A stretch of DNA of 64,000 nucleotides from Unio delphinus (GCA_029339505.1 JAQISU010000164.1:682001-746000); one strand, 5' to 3'. Shown: positions 22,267 through 36,059, numbered from the stretch's first letter. Notes: generated from the letters alone by a model not told the origin. Numbers and translations: made by a program.

Positions 22267-23755
22267 AGATCTTGTCATACTTGTCAAATGGTAGGTATAA
22301 CCAATCAGAAGATACATAAGGCTCATCTACAACCTATTCCTGCCTTTGACGAACCGTTTAGTAGAATTATAGTAGATTGTGTAGGTCCCTTACCCATGAC
22401 CAAGTCAGGTAACCAATACCTGTTGACCATTATGTGTGCATCAACATGGTTTCCAGAGGCAATTCTGTTAAGGAATATAAATTTTAAAATAATAGTAAAA
22501 GCTTTTATAAAGTTTTTTACTGAGTACGATCTTCCCAAATCTGTTCAGTCTGATCAAGGTTCAAACTTCATGTCTGGAATTTTCCAGCAAGTTATGTATG
22601 AATTGGTCATTCAGTAATTCAAGTTAAAAATGAAACTATGGTTTGAAAGAACTACAATGGAGAGAACTTTTGAGTCTGATAATGGAGTTGTGTCACTCTT
22701 GTTCATTCTTCATACTTTTCTTCAGATTAGATATTACGGCCCTTACAAAGTTAAGAAGAAAATGAATTAGTTAAATTATAGTATTAGTGCTCCTGGGATC
22801 TAAATAAATTATAGAAGTACCAGTATATTGAAAGAGATAGCCATGTTAAACATGCAATTAATTTAGTTGTACCTGTCCCACTCAGTTCCCACTCAGTGAA
22901 GGAATATCATCAGATTCTACTGATATTGAAATGATGACTGATATTGAAATGACGAATCTTTGTAATTCAGAAATTATGAAAGATCTAGACCAGAAACTTT
23001 TACATTTACAAGTGCAAAAAAGAAATGAACTGAAACAGTTATTATTTGAATATGAGCACTTATTTCTAGATATTCCTACAAGGACAAACAAATTTTTTTA
23101 TGACGTTGAAATTGAAAATTCCAAACCTGTTAAACAACATCCATACAATATGAATCCATTCAAACAGAAATATTTAAAAAAGGAAATTCAATATTTGCTG
23201 GAGAATGATTTTGTCGAGCCCAGTAAAAGTGATTGGAGTTCACCATGCATACTTGTTCCAAAACCAGATAAAACTTTCCGTATGTGCACTGATTATATTA
23301 AGGTGAAGAGTGTGACAAAAACAGATTCATTCCCATTACCAAGAATTGACGATTTTATTGATAAAATCGGGAATACCAAGTATGTCACCAAATTTTACCT
23401 TTTGAAAGGATTTTGGCAGATTCCACTAACGGAAAGAGCAAAGGAAATCTCGGCATTTGTGACTCCAGATGGACTTTATCAGTATAATGAAAGTACCTTT
23501 CAACGTCTCATGAATATAATCACCTCTGGTCTAGAAAATTGTGATGCCTATATAGATGACGTCATCATCTACAACGACACCTGGATAGAACATCTAGCAA
23601 CAATTCGAAAATGCTTTGACAGACTCACTGATGCATGTTTGAAAGTTAATTTATCCAAAAGTGAGTTCTGCCGTGCTAATGTGACTTTTTTAGGACATAT
23701 TGTGGGACATGGACAAGCAAGATAATTTAATAGCAGACGCTCTTTCCCGTGTATA
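22267..23755 (+). pseudogene. defective pol: integrase core, RT, RNase H tail
   Basis: The integrase part (22267-22617) starts at the CxxC half of the zinc finger (SCHTCQM). It has the first catalytic Asp in IIVDCVGPLP and the second in VQSDQGSNF, then frames out before the Glu. A gap with no domain follows. The RT part is an open frame of 264 codons (22931-23725), with 'EPSKSDWSSPCILVPKPD', 'FRMCTDY', 'LLKGFWQIPL', the catalytic YIDD at about residue 208 and 'LGHIVG'. The expected segment between the fingers and 'TFQRLMN' is shortened by an internal deletion. Shortly after, DNLIADALSRV and a stop mark the end of RNase H directly before the polypurine tract, so most of RNase H is deleted. Confidence 0.8.
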
Positions 23756-23873
23756 ACAATATCTTATATACACTGTAATTTATACGAGATTTTTTAACCT
23801 CAGATGTAAATAGGTTTGTGATAAAAAGAAAGTTTTATCATATAAACCTTTCTTTTTAGTTTATGGGGGAAGG

Positions 23874-24634
23874 TGTTACGTATATTTGATTTAAATAATT
23901 TATTTATTTTTGCCAGGTTAAAATTTGATATTTTGGATTAAAAATTCATTCTTTGGGAATTTTTTCTAGAAATTGTCACTCTACAAGTAAACAACAGATG
24001 TTAACCTCATTTTCTGACCTTCTTTAGAGTGTAAACAGCTTCTAAAATGATTGGTTGATTCCAAGGACATCTTTCTAGATCATACTGTATACGTGACTTT
24101 GCGAGCATGGGTTCGTTCTGTGACCTTCTAGAAAATCACGTGACCCCTTTATGTTTACGAGAGAATCAGTATATAGCTGTGTTTTGGAAGCTAACGGTTC
24201 AGTAATTAGTCTGGGCTTTGGAATACAAAGATGTATGTGTTATTGTATGAGTGTAAATTATTTCAATTCGTTTGGGATCAAGAGGAATTTATTGTGTTAT
24301 TTATCTAGAAATTACTTGTGCTCATTTGAATTATTATAAAACTAAAACTGACTTCATCACGTGATATAGTCGTCCATATTGGATTACATCGTCAAGATTC
24401 GAACCGGGGACTATTAGGACATTTTATTATCAGGACTCTTGCAATTCCACTGTTTGGATTATATTGTGAATTCTTTTTGGATTAAATTTTGGACTTGATT
24501 CTCTAAAACAGTAAGTTCAAATATTTTCTTTTATGAAAATATTTGTACTCAATAAATTGTTTGTTACATTTTTACAAGCTTGTTATTTTTACTTCTTTCT
24601 ATGTTGCTGCTTATTCGAGCTTAAGCACGTAACA
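23874..24634 (+). repeat. 3' LTR of the gypsy-type element
   Basis: 761 bases starting TGTTACG and ending CGTAACA. The first 515 bases are a direct repeat of 20656-21208. The left copy carries an extra 'attagagctttatttaaaaa' type partial duplication near 20850. Confidence 0.85.
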
Positions 24635-24950
24635 ATACATACATATATACATACATACATACATACATACATACATACATACATACATACATACATACAT
24701 ACATACATACATACATACATACATACATACATACATACACACGTGCACGCGCACGCATTCACACACACACATGCACACACATACACACACATACATAGAT
24801 ACATACATAGATACATAGATACATACATACATACATACATACATACATACATACATACATACATACATACATACATACATACATACATACATACATACAT
24901 ACATACATACATACATACATACATACATACATACATACATACATACATAG
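24635..24950. repeat. (CATA)n microsatellite, right block
   Basis: About 315 bases of CATA units, interrupted by a CA/GC-rich section (24738-24830) and GATA variants. Long His-Thr-Tyr-Ile and Cys-Met-Tyr-Val frames here are artefacts. Confidence 0.97.
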
Positions 24951-27528
24951 CTTAAACCCGTTATAACGCGATGCTCGGAGTCCAAATAATAACATCGCGA
25001 TATAAGCGGAATCGTGTTAATACATTTTTCAATAAAAATCCTCCAGAGATACGAATATTCGGCTTTTCCGAGATCATGTATTTAGGATGTTAAAAAGACA
25101 GGTCACCAAAAATTAACAGGAATGCAACTGTGTATTCATATTATGACGGCGCGGATCTTATTTTAATTTTTTCCTTGACCACAGACAACTCTATAAATTA
25201 ATAAGATGTGTGATCTTAATAGGAGTACTAAAATGCGAGTTAAATCCAAGATAAGCAGACTGGATGGATTAACGGATGTTCACGGATGCCTGGACAGAAT
25301 GAAACATATACAGTATATAGAATTAACTTACTCCGTACGTCCTTATGAGCCAACTCATATGATTAATGGAGTTGGCTTAGTCACCCCCAAACAAACAAAA
25401 AACAGCCGCGTATAAACATTTACACCTTCCAAGTTTTCAGATTCGTAAAAGGAGATTGATGTAACACAATGAAAATGTTATTTATTTACGAATTATTTTT
25501 TTTACAGTTTGTCTTCAAAAGGTCGTTGACTACGATGTCCTTTGCATTTATGGATTTTCACGTTCGTGATCAAATGATCGGTTTAACATGCATGCTACCT
25601 TTAGAGTCAACGAACGTAAGGTCAGAGCGAATCAACAAACCTAAGGTCAGAGATAAGAAGTTAGTATTCTGCCATACAATCTTTTAACTAGAATATCATT
25701 AACATGGCCAGATATCGTGCATTGTTTAACCTTAGTAGATAGAGAATATCGACGTTCTTTTGATTTTAGTAAATATGAGGACATATTCCACAAGTGAGGT
25801 GGTAAACATAGCATCGTCACTCCCCCTAGCGGCAATACAAATGTTCCCACTTCCGATACGTTTCCCATAATTCAGTATATTTACTTACAAGACTGTGGAC
25901 TTCTTTTAACTATATATTACGTTTAACGGATGCATTGCAACATGAATAAAAAAAATATGTTCCAATTTTTGTTAGAACGGAGACATTTTTCATATTTGTA
26001 CATATATTGCTTCAGATTGTGTATTTTGTCAAACAGATGATTGTTTTCGGGTTTTTTTTAAAGAAAAGATTTTTATTTTTATTTTTGGTTAACACTAACC
26101 CGAGCGGTTTGATACAGTAAATATTGTTGGGGTATGGATACTGTAGAAACATTGCAGTGCAATCGTTTTATATAGACGTCAAATTTAATAATTTTAATGT
26201 TTTAATGGTTGCAGATTTACTCATATGGATTTCGATCTGGTTTTTTTTTTCTTCTCTTCATTCTAAAGTGAAGTTTTTGTCTGATAACACTCGTCATTCC
26301 CGATTTCTCCATCGCTTTCAAACTTGATTATGATTGTGACGACAGTTAAAATCTCTACTTGAACAATTTTAGTATTATATTAATCAAAAGTTCTTCCTAA
26401 AAAATTTGATCAGTTTTTCGTAGAGTGTAACAGGTGTAGGATACTGAATGGGTGACGCAGAATATACATGAGCAACATGTCATGTAAGATCATCCACTGA
26501 CATACTGTACGATTCGTGGGAATAATAATTATACAAAATTAATACACGAAGTATCTTTTTGCTGTTTGATGTTCATTTTTAGGCATATCTTGGTGGCGCC
26601 TTCTTATTGATTACACAGGTGTGTACTAGATGGTATATAGTCTTAAGACATTGTACGATCTGTTCATTCTAAAGATGGGGATGGGAGGGCATAAGAAGAT
26701 GAAAACTGGAATCGGCCTAAATATGAAAATACAGGTTTGAGTAACATATATAACGACAAATATATTTCCTAAATGAAAAAAGCAATTCCCAAAATGTGAT
26801 GTCGCCATTGTGTCGATAAAAGTTGAATCGCCAATTTGACCATATAAATTTTCCTCCTACTGATATATTTCAGTATCTCGTTATGAAATCTGTAATAAAT
26901 TTCACATCAAGTTGATGATTTTAGTTTTACCTGCAAAGGTTGAGAGGAAAACATGATGGTGCTCAAACGTATATCAAAAGTAAACTACAGTATGCCGAAT
27001 AAAGAGGTAAACTTCACAGAAGCATTAAATATATGGACGTATCAAAGCAAGGAATAAGTCTATATTAATAAGCATGCTAGAACATAATACTATGCTATAT
27101 TAAATTTAGACCCATTGAAGCTCCATTGAAACCCTATTAAAACTTCAAACTAAACAGTTCTAGAATCAGAAACAAAGCAGATTTTTAATTTATGATCAGA
27201 AATGGTTATATAAGGACAAACAAAGGCATACTACATCATAGGGTCAAAAGAATTTCGACAGTTATATCAGAAAAGATGGAATAAACATGAGAAACACCTC
27301 CTTGTATCTTATTATTTATAATACTTGTTTTTCTCGTTGAATAAATTATGGAAGTGACAGTCACGTTAATTATTGTTAAAATTATATATGGAGACGGATT
27401 TAGAAAGTATGCAGTTCAACGAACAATACAGGTATTCACGAAACCCTGCAACTTGAGATGTGTAGTGTTAGTTACATCTTTTCTGAAGTTTTGTTTAAGT
27501 TTTTGTTAGTTTAACCATTGTTTGTTTA
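24951..27528. other. noncoding stretch, 2.6 kb
   Basis: AT-rich single-copy-looking DNA. The open frames are all short (below about 90 codons), without domains or sensible composition. No RNA gene seen. Confidence 0.4.
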
Positions 27529-27831
27529 CCGCTTCGGTTGCCTTTATGGTTAGAGCGTCTGCTTTGGATTCGGCTGGTTTCGGGTTTTAACCCCAGCCGA
27601 GTCATACGAAAGACTTTTTTTAATGGTACTATTATCTGTTTCGCTTGGCGCTGAACATTAAGATTTTTGTATTAGGACTGGTGGGCCTGGTGTCAGAGTA
27701 ATGTGACTGGGTGGGGCATTATTATACATGTCTGGGACATCATGTCCAAGCGCTAGACATCACTATAAACTGCCACACTGCAGATATCGCAATGATATGA
27801 CTCAATTTGTGAAAGCTACGTTAAAAAAAAT
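27529..27831 (+). mobile_element. tRNA-derived SINE, older copy
   Basis: Same family as 4955-5281 in opposite orientation. The head has an A box (atggttagagcgtc) and a degraded B box (ggttttaacccc), followed by the shared 'gccgagtcata' junction and the body with 'ggactggtgggcctggtgtc' and 'atgtccaagcgctagacatc'. It ends at 'gctacgttaaaaaa'. No clear target duplication. Confidence 0.8.
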
Positions 27832-29698
27832 CCAAACGCACGGGTACCATTTATTCGTTTGACCTTTCGCTGTCATTTTACTTTTGCTTGTTTCTTTTAA
27901 CATTTGTGTTAAAATAACCTTAACTTCATATGTGGTTGTTACAGTCTTCATTAGTTGGTTCTGCTTCATTATTTTATTTGAGTATTGATCTTATTGTTCG
28001 AGCTTTTATCTTCTTTTATTTTACAAGCATGCTTGTTTTATTTTTGCTTTTCTTACTTTATTGAAATTTACTTACATTGTTTAATTTCGTACATTTGGCG
28101 GCGACGGCCTTCCATAGTATATATTTAATTTCATTATTTTGGCCACAATGGTCTTTCATATATGTGGTTCGCTAGCTGTACATAGCCGAGAAGTATCGTA
28201 TAAACAATGCACACGGGACAACAACAACCGCTGTAGAACTGAGATATGGGTCAGGTCATGGCCAGGACTATGCAAATAGTGATAAAAATAAACTGGTTTA
28301 AAAATAGATATCTTGTTACACTATTGGGAATTGAAGGTCTCAAGAAATATACAAATAACTGTATTTGTAAAATTACCCCACTGGCATCCCACCAGCTCAA
28401 TACAAACATTATTTTACTTGCTCAAATCATCTTCCATAATATTGTATTACGGCCGCCTAACTGTTATCGTTCTAGTACGAATAGTTTTCTGTAAAAAAAG
28501 TTTATAATTAATGCGTAAATCATCATTCAGCTAGATCACTTGTCGCCTTCACCCGTATTCCTGAGGTTTGTTTTATATTTATTTTTTTTGCTGGAGGGGG
28601 TGGGGTGTCTAGTGCATTTCTTTTTTTCACACATAATATCTTTGTGGTAATCAGATGAAGATATACCGTTACCGAAAGCGACATTGCAAATTGCATCAGT
28701 GGTTGCCGACATTTTCCCAAGAATATGGATCTAAAAAAAAAATCGTAAATTTGGCGTTGTGCATGAAGTAAATAGTATTGCTGCACATCTTTTTTTTTTA
28801 AATCGCCAATTTAATTATTAAAACGAGCATTTGTATTTATTATTTAGCTGTGAACTGAGCCTTGATTATTTCCCCTCATTGGCCCCCTACTGCGCACTCC
28901 TGCCCGCAAATAAATGCAAATACATGTAAATCAAAACGAGTTTGCATGTTGATGTTTATTGCAGCGCTGCTTGGCTTTCTTTTAGAGGGCTGCTTTCAAT
29001 AATATAAAAAGACAAAAGTGTTTGAAACTATAAATTTTATACATTTTCAGAATCACAACGTGAACTGGTTGCTGGGAACAACTTGTAGCACACCAGTAAT
29101 TATCTTGATTGTATAGTTAGAAGAAACATGGATAGATCTGACTGATATCTGATTTTTTTTTTTAGAAATGCTTTTTTAATTACGTGCGTACATTTTTTAA
29201 AATAAATTCTGAAGGAATTAAAGTACTTCTTTAGTCACGTTTAGTAAATGAAGATATTAATAATATATAGGATTGTGTTGTACATGTATTAAGGTACATA
29301 AATAATGAGGCCGACATGGCTGAAATCCAGTGTGGCAAACTGTACAAGTCGGCAAAATTATGGCAAAATTTTTTAAGACGCTGAAGTGAATAAGTGAAAG
29401 ATGCAGTGAACAACAACACTAAAATGGAGTAATTAAAAACGGAACTTGCGATCCATTGCGGTACCGCTAAATTTGATCCAAGGACATACATATATATACG
29501 TCAATGCATATACCTGATGATACTATTTTGCACATTTTCCATGCTGACGTTTGATGTCATGGTATTTATTCATGGTATTTATTTTCGTTGCTAAAGAACA
29601 TGACAGATTCTGAACCTGCAAGTTCGGTTAGTCATTTGTAGCCATTCACATCCTCTATCTCGGCTCGGCCAACCTGAGTATGCAAGAACGCGTGTCAA
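27832..29698. other. noncoding stretch
   Basis: No gene or known repeat recognised. Short frames near 28246-28786 have no family features. Confidence 0.4.
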
Positions 29699-29790
29699 TA
29701 GCTTCCAGTTGGGCAGTGGTTCTTTCTGGGGTGTCTTCTCACCAAAATATACTGGCCGCCATGCATCGCCTATCATATGCTGAAAAGTTG
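29699..29790 (+). repeat. SINE-like interspersed repeat, copy 2
   Basis: Shares its core with 2979-3085 (gtggttctttctgggg, tactggccgccatg, atgctgaaaa). Confidence 0.35.
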
Positions 29791-30334
29791 CTTTACATCG
29801 ACACCCACCCCCAAATTCCAAGATCAAGTCGCTAATAATAGTTAGCTGTTAGATTATGTGGTAGTGTCAACAGAGTTGTTTCCCTTCACCAAATAGTTTT
29901 GAATCGATAATAACATTTCCCACTCAATGCTAGTATAAATTGGTCGATAAAGTTTATAATTTCAGAGAAAGAAATCATGATTATCACGGTGATGGTATGG
30001 AGGAGGTTAATGGCATAGATGATGCTAAGAAGGACGTTTATTGAATTATTTTTTTGTGAAGGACAAGCATGGTCAGCTAAAAGGTTTTACGGATGTAGGC
30101 CAAAACATGTTATGAGGTGAATTCCGGGTGTGGGGGCACTCCCTCTCTCCCCCCCCCCCCCTCCTTGCCACTATGTGCGGGCTCCCATGAGCTAACAAAA
30201 GCTGAATGCAATAGGTTCTGATCAGCAAGAAAAGAACATCCCACCCCACCCCCACAAACAAAAAAAAAAATACAATTGGGGCTGTTTGAGCGATATTTTT
30301 CAAACGTTTTAAGACATCATTTATTACATTGAGG
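29791..30334. other. noncoding stretch
   Basis: No gene seen. It contains a C-rich run at about 30150-30162. Confidence 0.4.
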
Positions 30335-30491
30335 ATATTTGCTTGAAACGAGTGAATAACGGATATATTTCATCGAGTGGATGAAAAACTCAGTATTTTC
30401 ACGAGTGGCGAAGCCACAAGTGAAAATACTAGAGTTTTTTTTATCCAAGAGATGAAATGTATCCGTTATTCACTCGTTTCAAGCAAATATT
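30335..30491. repeat. long palindrome (hairpin/MITE-like)
   Basis: Two arms of about 70 bases are near-perfect reverse complements. The left arm starts atatttgcttgaaacgag and the right arm ends ctcgtttcaagcaaatat, with a loop around 'acgagtggcgaagccaca'. A second, weaker inverted pair (ttttattttatgctcac at about 30493, and gagcataaaataaatg at about 30682) encloses the adjacent 200 bases. It may be a small foldback transposon. Confidence 0.8.
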
Positions 30492-30699
30492 CTTTTTATT
30501 TTATGCTCACATAAATTTATATAGAAAATAAAAGGGAGTTAAGTATGTTCTGACCCAAAAATATAGTTCCTGTAGTGAAAAAATATTGTTATTTTTTCAC
30601 TGTTATTTTTTCACTTGTTATTTTTTCACTGCAGTGAAATATCAATATTATTTTAACTAGAAAATCAAGTAATTCACTGCTGAGCATAAAATAAATGCA

Positions 30700-31734
30700 A
30701 ATATTGGCGACTGTGTAAATAAATTTGTATATTGATGTCAAAATATTTGTTTTGAGATACAGTATCCAAAAACTCACAAGTTCATAGAAAATCTTAACCG
30801 TTGAGGGGGAGGGGGATAAAGACAGTCATAAAGCTGAACAGGGGAAATATCAGCTATTACGTCTATTTAGATGTACAAACCGAACGGAGGATTTGGACAC
30901 GTGCTCATAGTAGAAACTATTAAAACAATTTATGTAAATTTATGTATTAAGTAGCGTGAAAGAGAAAAGAATTTTGCCATCAAGAAATCCTGAAAGTTTT
31001 CGTATGTTTAAAGGGCCATAATAGGAAGAAAATGTGTGATTCAAAATCAAAAACAATTTAAAAGCAACAGTTGTATAAATATTTTTAATGTTTATTGAAG
31101 TTTGATGGAAATTACATGGATGAAGATATCTTGATATTTGATCCAGAAATTATCAACACTGACCTGTCTAATATTTCTATCACAGATAAAGAAATAGGTT
31201 ATGTTCTTTCAATGGGTACTAAAATGATCGTAAGAATTACAAAATATTTTTTATAAACACCTTGTGTAAATTATTTACAATGATACTGGCTAAAAGACTC
31301 TTCACGTGGGCCTAAAGAAACAATATGGTATACGAGTCTAAGGAAGGCTTTGCAAAGCATTATATGGCTCGTCTGATAATATTTTTGGTTGTAAATGAAT
31401 TTAGTATGACATAGAAATTTGAGATGGCATACTTAAGTTTAACATTTTCTAATTATGAAATAAATAATATGACACCCTATGAAACTAAATATGTATAACC
31501 AGTAGGTAAACCAGTTTGAACGATTCCATACGTGATTTTTTTTACAATTTTAAATATCATTCAAATAGATTTGATTTCGTGACTTTAGGATTTTAATGTT
31601 TGCATATATCTGAGAATCAAACTCGGCAATAAATTACGAAAAGGGTTACACCAATTTATGAAGAATGTAACTTGACACCACACATAACTATCAAGTATGA
31701 TTTTACTATTGAGCCCCACGTTGACATTGACATT
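30700..31734. other. noncoding stretch
   Basis: No gene recognised. A run at 31115-31230 has protein-like wording (DEDILIFDPEIINTD) but is under 45 codons and is not extended. Confidence 0.35.
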
Positions 31735-34700
31735 AAAAAGATGGCCGCCATCGCTTAACTGCTCGAGGAAGGTTCTTCCAATTTTGTGTTATTTTTCATG
31801 ATATTTGTGCTTGTTGTCTATCTTCGTCTACATTATTGTGTTTCATCATGCATTGGCTGTTCAGTTCGTATGTGTTAATTCATCTCCTTGTTTTGGAAAC
31901 GAGAACAATTAGAATTTTTCTCAGCTGTTTTGTTCCACTGTTAAGACGTCAGTTGTTTTTTAATTAACCGCCGTCACGTGATCGCCAGTCAACCCGCTTA
32001 CAATATGATGGACCCTCATTAATTGCATTAAATGACCAGAGCTTGGCTCTTGATATTACATTGTGCTCATCATTACTTAAATGTAAACGGAAGCGAAAAA
32101 AGAAACGTTGTTTCAAAGCTGGCCGGCGCAGAACAGGAAGAAGAATTCCAGTTATCTCCCTTTCGTCCGTAACAGATAAACAATTTAAAAATTGTGCCGT
32201 TAATTTTGATAGCCTGGTTCAAAGTCCTCTTAAATCGTCAACTGTTGTGTCAACTGTCTTAGGGATACCACTACGTATTGCATTATTCAACGTTCAATCA
32301 GTAGGATCACCGGAAAAGCGCACAGAAATAGTTAATTTTATCAACGACGAGAATATCGACGTCTTCTTCCTGACAGAAGCATGGTTAAAACCATCAGGCG
32401 ATGAACCTAAGTGAGCAGATTTAACACCCAGCGATTACTCCATCAAGTCGTTCCCCCACAACTCTTGCGGAGGTGGAATTGCTGTCGTTACAAAGAATTC
32501 CATGATCAAATGCCTTAAGTACAACACAACCTTCAATTTCTGCCACACATCGTTTGAACTAGTCCATACAACACTCACACTGGAACAAAGGTCAGTCCAT
32601 TTTTTTCTGTCTCTACCGCCCTCCTCCTAGTAGAAAAAGCAAGCTGACTGAATCTCTCCTTTTGGAGCAGTTTCCAAATCTTCTGGAGTATGGAAATTCG
32701 ATAGGTGGTAACCAAATTATTCTTGGAGATTTCAACTTTCACTTTGACTGTCCTGGAAACCCATACACGTCAAAACTCCTAGATTTCATTCATGTTTTCA
32801 ATCTTAAACAGTCAGTTAACCAATCCACACATAAACTTGGTCACATTTTAGATTGGTTTCTTCATAGACCTGATGATAATATTCTGCAATCCACCTTTGT
32901 ATCCCACGAACTTGCATCGGATCACCTCTGCATTGTATGCCATCTTGACGTATCAGTCCCTAACCCTCCACCTCTATTTGCTACTAAGAGAAATCTCCAT
33001 ATGATAAATAGAACCAAATTCATGCATGACATCCAAGAAAACCTAACATTTTTTTTACATCCAACAGCGGAACAATTTGATAACTCCCTGCGTTCATTGC
33101 TTGAAAAACATACAACAGCCACCAAATTCAGAGTATCAATAAAAAGTGTTCTCCATGATATATCAGTGTTAGGGATCAGCTTCGAACTGCTAAAAGACAT
33201 CGCCGAAAAGCAGAGAGGCTTTGGCTTTCCACCAGACGCACTATTCATAAACAAATCTTTGAAGGCGCTAAGAAGAACGTCACAAACATAGTCCATTTAT
33301 CCAAATTATCCCACTACAGTACTAAGATGACGGAGAGTTTCAGCTGCAAAGAGTTCTTCTAGATAACTAACAAACTAATGTCAAGGAACAAATGTACACC
33401 ACTTCCAACTACCTTTTCTCCACTAGACCTTCCAGACCAATTTGCAAATTTCTTCCGTGACAAAGTACAAACCATTAGAGATTCACTTGACAGAACAATT
33501 TCAACTGATTCGCCACCATACAGTTAGGATGCAGAATTTCAGCGACAACCATTAGGAGCATTTGAACCTGTTTCTATTGATTTAGTACGGACAATCGTGA
33601 TGAAAAGTGCACCAAAGTCTTGTGAACTTGATCCAATTCCGACATCACTGCTGCTTGAGTACTTAGACCCAATATTGCCTTCACTAACTGATGTTATTAA
33701 TATCTCTCTCATCAGGGGAATTCACACCATTTTTTAAACTGCCATCGTAAAGCCTCTGCTGAAGAAACCAACACTTGACCATAACGATTTAAAGAACTAC
33801 CGCCCAGTTTCTAATCTCACATTCATATAAAAAATCTTAGAAAAGGTTGTTCTAACCCAACTTGTATCTCATTTGAATTCAAACAGTCTTTTTAGCAATG
33901 TACAGTCTGCATATCGCCCTTGCCACAGTACGGAAACTACTCTTCTGAAAGTATTTAATGACATTCTCTCTGCTTTGGATAGTGGAAAGATTACAGTCCT
34001 CACTCTCCTGGATTTATATGCAGCATTTGACACAATAGGCCATGATATATATTACTTCACCGTCTCCAGCATGTATTCGGCATTCAGAATATAGCCTTAC
34101 AGTGGTTCAAGTCCTACTTAGTCAACAGGACACAAATTATATCTGCAAATGGAATACATTCCAGCCCAGTTGACGTATGTTGTGGTGTTCCACAGGGATC
34201 TGTTTTTGGACCTGTTCTCTTGTTCTATACATATAGCCGCTCGCAAGTGTCATATATCATCACCCAGTGTCGCACCAATTGTACGCTGATCACACCCAAA
34301 ATATACAAGTCTAGCCACCCAACTGAAGTTGATGCTACCATCCATGGAGTAGAGAGGTGCATTTCTGAAGTGAAATCATGGATGACATGTTACAAGCTGC
34401 AGATGAACGATGATAAAACTGAGGATATTCTGATCACAACACAAAGACTTTCTCATTCACATCCTTTACCTCAGACAATAAATATCAGCAACACCAACAT
34501 TAAATTCTCACAGTCAGTACGCAACCTAAGTCTTACTCTAGACAGTACTCTCACATTGCACCAATATGTCATGAACATATGCAAGGCTGCATAACTTGAA
34601 CTGGGACGAATCAGTTCCTTTCGTAAATATCTTTCAGTTGATGCCACTAAAACACTTGTGTGTTCATTAGTACTTTCAAGACTGGACCATTGTAACTCAA

Positions 34701-35294
34701 TTCTGTCTGGTTTGTCACAATATTTACTCCAGAAACTTAAAAAAGTTAAAAACACAGCTGCACGGATCATCTTTAGAGTACCTCGATCAGAGCACACCTC
34801 ACCACTGCTCTGTACCCTACACTGGCTATCAAATCGATACAGATTTAAACACAATATTTGTTCTCTGTGCTATGTTTCACTGACAGACTCAAGTCCAACA
34901 TACCTATTTGGCCTCATCCATGTGTATACACCAGCTAGATACTTACGCTCTTCTTCTGACAATCGTATACTCATTGTTCCCAAGGTGAAAACGAAGTCAT
35001 ATGGACAACGTTTTTTTGCATACCAGGGCCCGGCAACGTGGAACGAATTGCCCATTGAAATTAGACACAAAGACACAGTGGTCCCGTTTAAGAGTGCTCT
35101 TAAAACTCGCCTGTTTCGACTGCAGGGACAAACTTAGAGACCTAATAATGTTTTGTATTTTATATGTTTTCAGCATGATTTTATGTTTTCCAATTTCATT
35201 GTTTTTGTCATTTTGTTTTTCTGTAGTGTAGTCATATCATTATAGATGGTGTAAAGCGTTTAGAGCTTCGAAAGATTAGGCGCTATACAAAGTC

Positions 35295-35350
<56 letters not shown>

Positions 35351-35351
35351 G
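31735..35351 (+). mobile_element. L2/CR1-type LINE, near full length, dead
   Basis: The apurinic-type endonuclease starts at about 32265 (RIALFNVQSVGSPEK, later TEAWLKPSGDE), with IILGDFNFHF at about 32720 and SHELASDHLCIVC at about 32910. Reverse transcriptase follows from about 33570, with KSCELDPIPTSLL, LKNYRPVSNLTF, QSAYRPCHSTET and LLDLYAAFDTIGHDI. The catalytic YADD region near 34280 is degraded. The C-terminal part (34658-35137) has SRLDHCNSILSGL and ends PFKSALKTRLFRLQ. The 3' end 'gcgctatacaaagtcctc' followed by (ATT)n at 35296-35350 is typical of L2/CR1 elements. Frameshifts and stops break it at least six times. The 5' limit is a guess, near a 'gatggccgccat' at 31740. Confidence 0.85.
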
Positions 35352-36032
35352 TTACACCAACTTTTTGGCTCAATGGATGCGTTAAGCCAACCTTACTAAA
35401 TGACGTTGACATACGTCATTTTGCACAATAATCATTTTATTGTGGGTCGGACGAAATATAAAATGTTGACGTTGGTACGACGTTCATTCAACAACGCTTA
35501 CTATTGGGCCACCTTTTTGCAAATACTTTGGTTCAACAAAGGGGCAATAAGTAGCATGGAATTGTCCCAACGTCGTGTAACCACGTTGGACCAACTTTGG
35601 GACAACGCTGTCCCAACGTAGGTGTGGTACATTGGTTCTTTCTTTCATAAAAACTTTGTTTAAATTATATTTCTGAAGAGAAAAAAATAGTTTTCTTATG
35701 CTGCTGGTGTATCTAATTGGGGTGAAGCTGTACGTTTACATCAACTAATTAATATTAACGAGCACTTTTCCAGTTGATCTGGATTATAAATCAATATAAA
35801 TAATCTGTAATAAAAATTAGGTTAACGAAAGAAAAGTCAATGTTATCAAGAGCAGTGGTACTCCGCGAAATCGTTAGTGTTGGTATTTTAAGGATCAAAG
35901 CAGACTTCAGTAAATATACTGGATTTTGTTCACGTCAAAATGAAGTTGTATCAAGGTGAAGAATACATTGACATCTTAACATTTAACATAGCTTCAAGAT
36001 ATTTCCAACATAAAAGATCTTGGCAAAATATT
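35352..36032. other. noncoding stretch with 'cccaacg' repeats
   Basis: Between 35370 and 35630 there are many scattered copies of gttgg / ccaac words (for example acgttggaccaactttggga), a weak internally repetitive structure of unknown origin. The remainder is plain AT-rich DNA. Confidence 0.4.
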
Positions 36033-36059
36033 TATATGGCACGCCAAATCGTTCAAAAT

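Larger units (their letters stand above)
20656..24634 (+). mobile_element. Ty3/gypsy-type LTR retrotransposon with integrase before RT (GMR1-like order), defective
   Basis: It begins TGTTACG at 20656 and ends CGTAACA at 24634, with a 4-base atac duplication inside the flanking (CATA)n array. A right LTR spans 23874-24634, preceded by a purine tract (ttatgggggaagg). Its first 515 bases match 20656-21208. Beyond that the left side differs and runs to about 22047, where GGGGGCTCGT (22048-22057) resembles a tRNA-Pro primer-binding site. Gag and protease are missing. Internal sequence goes integrase, then RT, then the RNase H end, then the LTR. This domain order is known from the GMR1 group of Ty3/gypsy elements. 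Confidence 0.75.

Noticed and set aside
24533..24995. Long open frames on both strands (His-Thr-Tyr-Ile and Cys-Met-Tyr-Val repeats)
   Set aside because: They are translations of the (CATA)n microsatellite, open in several frames at once.
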